Assembly: GCA_018816735.1 (NCBI GenBank)
Contig: JAHIVH010000073.1
Span: 62,001-126,000 of the forward strand
DNA from: Pseudomonadota bacterium
Lineage (GTDB): Bacteria > Desulfobacterota > Desulfobacteria > Desulfobacterales > JAHIVH01
Direction of reading: 5' to 3'
DNA: 64,000 nucleotides
In this document: positions 61,543 through 64,000 of the stretch, in pieces
Numbering within the stretch: position 1 is the stretch's first letter
Layout of the letters: the number at the start of each line of letters is the position of its first letter
The notes under the pieces: model-generated
Database searches by the model: none
The model's input: only the letters and a program-made list of their open reading frames with translations
What the model was told of the DNA's origin: nothing
Translations under genes and position numbers: made by a program

Positions 61543-62907
61543 ATGAACAGAGGAAAATTGAAACCGCAACGCTATATCAAACTTTCACAAACGGATTTAA
61601 TATTTCATTCCATGGCAGAGGTTTTTCCGTCTATAAGCATGCTGGTTACTCTCAGATTCAAGACGTTCCAGCCGGAAGAAGATATTAGAAATGCCATGCG
61701 GTATATGTTAACCATATACCCCAAGCTTCGATCTATCATGGTACCAACACTGTTCTCCTACAAGCTGAAAGTTTTTGATGACACGGATAGACAACTTGAG
61801 ACGCTTTTCGATCAGGTATTTCGGGTCATGCGTCATCTGGACCCTGATTCAGAAGATTATCTTGAAATGAGAAGGCAGATTTTTAATGAACCATTGGGGT
61901 TGACACAGGGATTGCCCATTCGGATCAGATACCTGGCTTATGGTGATATGCCCGTATTATTAATATCGATTCATCATCTCATTTCTGATGGCATTGGTTT
62001 TATGCACATGATCGAATCGTTGATGGCTTATTTAAATGGTAAAAGGCCGCCTTTAAATCCAGTTGACAATAGAAGTATCTGGCCATTTCTGTTAAAGAAA
62101 CCTTATTATAGACTTCCTTTGGAACTCTATAAATCCTTCAGAAAATTTCGCATGATCGAAAAAAAATTGAGGGATAACAGAATTGTAAATATTTCATCCA
62201 GACAGGTAAATTATTTTGGAACCTCGAATATTAAACAACATCTGTCCGTGCATCCACTTAAAACCGTTCTTCAAAAATCAAAAATGCTCAATGTGAGCCT
62301 GACAACGTTTATCATGACCGCACTGGTCTGTACGATTGCGAAAAAATATAATCAAAAGGAAGATGGAAATACAATTTCTATTTTAACGGCCATAGGCCTT
62401 AGGCAATTGTTTGAAACAAATCCACCCGTATTCGGCAACTATGTGAAAGCAAATCTGATCAATATTGATAAAAATCTTTGGGACAATAAAAAAAGCATAC
62501 TCAAAGAAATCAAATATCAACTCAATGATCGAATCATGGAAGTAAAAAATAAGGAATTCATGTATTCATGGCTGCGCGAAAGACTGGGGCTGCTTATTGG
62601 GAAAAAGAATATTGTCCGGGGCATTGTCAATGCCAAAAGGGAAGGGAAGCTGGAGTTTTCATGCCAACTGTCAACGGGTGGCAATATTGATAAAATAAAT
62701 TCCCATGGAGACAAAGCTCAGGTTATTGAGCTGATAGATGCTGTGCCCCACCATAAAATATTTACAACATTAACCAGTTTAAACGGCAGAATAAATATGA
62801 ATTTTTCATATCCCGAGGCGGATTTTACCCGAAAGGAAATTAAAGATTTCATTGCGTCATTTGATGCAGAACTGGGTATGTTGCTTGAACTGGACGTATC
62901 GTCTTGA
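61543..62907 (+). CDS. condensation-fold acyltransferase (wax-synthase/PapA-like)
   Basis: A 454-residue protein of the BAHD/condensation superfamily. The active-site motif HHxxxDG is present as H144-H145-LIS-D149-G150. The N-terminal LSQTDLIFHSM and later FGNYVKANLINI fit acyltransferases such as wax-ester synthase/DGAT or PapA relatives. It probably joins an acyl-CoA to an alcohol or glycolipid. No carrier-protein or NRPS gene is adjacent. Ribosome-site support for the ATG is weak. Confidence 0.78.
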   Translation: MNRGKLKPQRYIKLSQTDLIFHSMAEVFPSISMLVTLRFKTFQPEEDIRNAMRYMLTIYPKLRSIMVPTLFSYKLKVFDDTDRQLETLFDQVFRVMRHLDPDSEDYLEMRRQIFNEPLGLTQGLPIRIRYLAYGDMPVLLISIHHLISDGIGFMHMIESLMAYLNGKRPPLNPVDNRSIWPFLLKKPYYRLPLELYKSFRKFRMIEKKLRDNRIVNISSRQVNYFGTSNIKQHLSVHPLKTVLQKSKMLNVSLTTFIMTALVCTIAKKYNQKEDGNTISILTAIGLRQLFETNPPVFGNYVKANLINIDKNLWDNKKSILKEIKYQLNDRIMEVKNKEFMYSWLRERLGLLIGKKNIVRGIVNAKREGKLEFSCQLSTGGNIDKINSHGDKAQVIELIDAVPHHKIFTTLTSLNGRINMNFSYPEADFTRKEIKDFIASFDAELGMLLELDVSS

Positions 62908-63036
62908 TTCTGCCCCATGAAGCCTGCTTTTAAAATATGGCAGGGTCAATTTTATCTCAACCTGCCGCAAAATGATAAATTAAACGTATATAGTGGCAAG
63001 CAAGAAACATGTGACACCTCTAAATGGAGAAAGCAT

Positions 63037-63897
63037 ATGATATATCCCGAGTTAAGGCGTGGGGCAAAAGGGGAAAAAGTAATTCTCCTGCAAACGCTGC
63101 TGAACCGCGCAGGCGCGATGTTGAATGCGGATGGCGACTTTGGGCTCGCAACAGAAAAGGGTATCTGTTACGCCCAGGATGTTGCGAATCAACCAGTGAC
63201 TGGTATCGTAAACCGCTCACTCTGGACCTGGCTGGAATCAAGACCTGAGCCGAGTTCTTTATTACCAACCAATGGTTTGGCGTTTATCGCACTGGAAGAA
63301 ACCGGAGGCTTGACCTATTATGAAACAAATACAAGATGGCCTCATTTTCCAGGTGAGGCAAGCGGTATCACTATCGGCGTCGGATATGACTTGAAGTGGA
63401 ATTCGGAACAAAATTTTCGATCCACATGGAGTGATTATCTTCTCCAAGATACCATTGATGAACTGGCTAAAGACATTGGAAAACGAGGCACAAAAAAGCG
63501 TGTAAATGAACTGCGCCAGCGTGGCATTGAGGTTCCGTTCAAATCTGCATGGCCGGTTTTTGCTGAAAAAACACTCCCTCGTTTTTATAGAGAGACGGAA
63601 TCTATTTATCCTTCTCTCGGGCATCTACCTGAATTATGTCGTTCCGTTCTGGTTAGCATCGTTTTTAACCGGGGTGCCAGTTTGACCGGTGACCGGCGAA
63701 AAGAGATGAAAAACATTCAGTCCATTTTATCCAGAGCAAGCCAGGAAGAGGGCTCAAAAGATGAGCAGAAAATGATCCTTGCCGATGTGGAGGACCAGAT
63801 CATTTCAATGAAAAGATTGTGGAATTCAGGCTCCGGATTAATTAAACGCCGTCAATCTGAAGCGAATCTCTGGCGTAAAGGCCTGGCGCTTTGGTAA
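63037..63897 (+). CDS. peptidoglycan-binding lysozyme-like protein
   Basis: A 286-residue protein. The N-terminal peptidoglycan-binding domain (about 1-65, LRRGAKGEKVILLQTLLNRAG and DGDFGLATEKGI) precedes a pesticin/T4-lysozyme-like domain with LEETGGLTYYET and GEASGITIGVGYDL, where the glutamate is the likely catalyst. No signal peptide is seen. ATG at 63037 has GGAG 8 nt upstream; the longer frame from 62917 lacks a ribosome site. It could be a muramidase, a phage-derived lysin, or a secreted effector. Confidence 0.8.
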   Translation: MIYPELRRGAKGEKVILLQTLLNRAGAMLNADGDFGLATEKGICYAQDVANQPVTGIVNRSLWTWLESRPEPSSLLPTNGLAFIALEETGGLTYYETNTRWPHFPGEASGITIGVGYDLKWNSEQNFRSTWSDYLLQDTIDELAKDIGKRGTKKRVNELRQRGIEVPFKSAWPVFAEKTLPRFYRETESIYPSLGHLPELCRSVLVSIVFNRGASLTGDRRKEMKNIQSILSRASQEEGSKDEQKMILADVEDQIISMKRLWNSGSGLIKRRQSEANLWRKGLALW

Positions 63898-63941
63898 CAA
63901 AAACGAAAATGTCCGTCCAAGGTCGATAGGAGGTTTCTATT

Positions 63942-64000
63942 ATGGGCTTGAGTATCAGACAATTTTTTATTGACGAAGATGAAAAAATAGTACGAATTCC
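63942..64000 (+). CDS. start of an unidentified gene, cut by the window edge
   Basis: Only 19 codons are visible. The ATG has a strong AGGAGG 9 nt upstream. The reading begins MGLSIRQFFIDEDEKIVRI and is not recognised. It follows the lysozyme-like gene by 44 bp. Confidence 0.6.
   Translation, partial: MGLSIRQFFIDEDEKIVRI

Overview
The window looks like the chromosome of an anaerobic, Gram-negative, sulfate-reducing bacterium of the Desulfobacterota, most likely Desulfobacterales. The reasons are a small siroheme sulfite reductase, Kdo and Lpt outer-membrane genes, an rpoN-hpf-ptsN-rapZ block, many NtrC-type/sigma-54 traits, type IV pilin and PilZ genes, and a nucleotide-dependent acyl-CoA synthetase. 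This placement is inferred from gene content; no rRNA or taxonomic marker search was possible. Nearly all of the window is coding. There are two tRNA genes and no rRNA, CRISPR array or insertion sequence.

0-9.4 kb (minus strand): a housekeeping block reading leftward: kdsA, kdsC, lptC, lptA, lptB, rpoN, hpf, ptsN, rapZ, a mannose-type EIIA, gapA and tpiA. It joins LPS core precursor synthesis and LPS transport with sigma-54 and PTS-type nitrogen/carbon signalling, then lower glycolysis.

9.6-15.4 kb (plus strand): an M23 peptidase, lepB, pyrB, pyrC and an orphan sigma-54 response regulator.

15.4-35.9 kb: the accessory heart of the window. A DPM-like GT2, a zinc-ribbon methyltransferase and a GT4 read rightward. 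They meet a leftward run of ten genes: a GT-C/TPR membrane protein, a NeuD-type acetyltransferase, four GT4-type glycosyltransferases, a polysaccharide pyruvyl transferase, a Wzx flippase and two radical-SAM enzymes. Divergent from that run is a Ser/Thr-rich type IV pilin behind a good sigma-54 promoter, followed by a second GT-C/TPR protein and a second DPM-like GT2. I read 28.6-35.0 kb as a candidate bacterial TMTC/DPM-like O-glycosylation cassette acting on the pilin (inference). A scar follows in which the first 50 codons of a spermidine-synthase-like membrane protein abut a second pilin that has lost its N-terminus.

35.9-49.8 kb (plus strand): core metabolism and maintenance: coaBC, a UDG-like Fe-S protein lacking its usual catalytic motif, a HAD nucleotidase, xerC, hslV-hslU, the arginine run argB-argD-argF-argG-argH, a small lipoprotein, folK, a short Cys-motif protein, a TalC-type transaldolase and pgsA. 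tRNA-Gly(GCC) and tRNA-Cys(GCA) follow.

50-64 kb: surface lipoproteins, a PilZ protein, a phosphoesterase, the sulfite reductase, thiol peroxidase, a nitroreductase, a permuted acyl-CoA synthetase, an O-methyltransferase, a condensation-fold acyltransferase and a lysozyme-like protein. A strong promoter at 50.1 kb drives a leader that can fold two mutually exclusive ways ahead of a 51-codon ORF.
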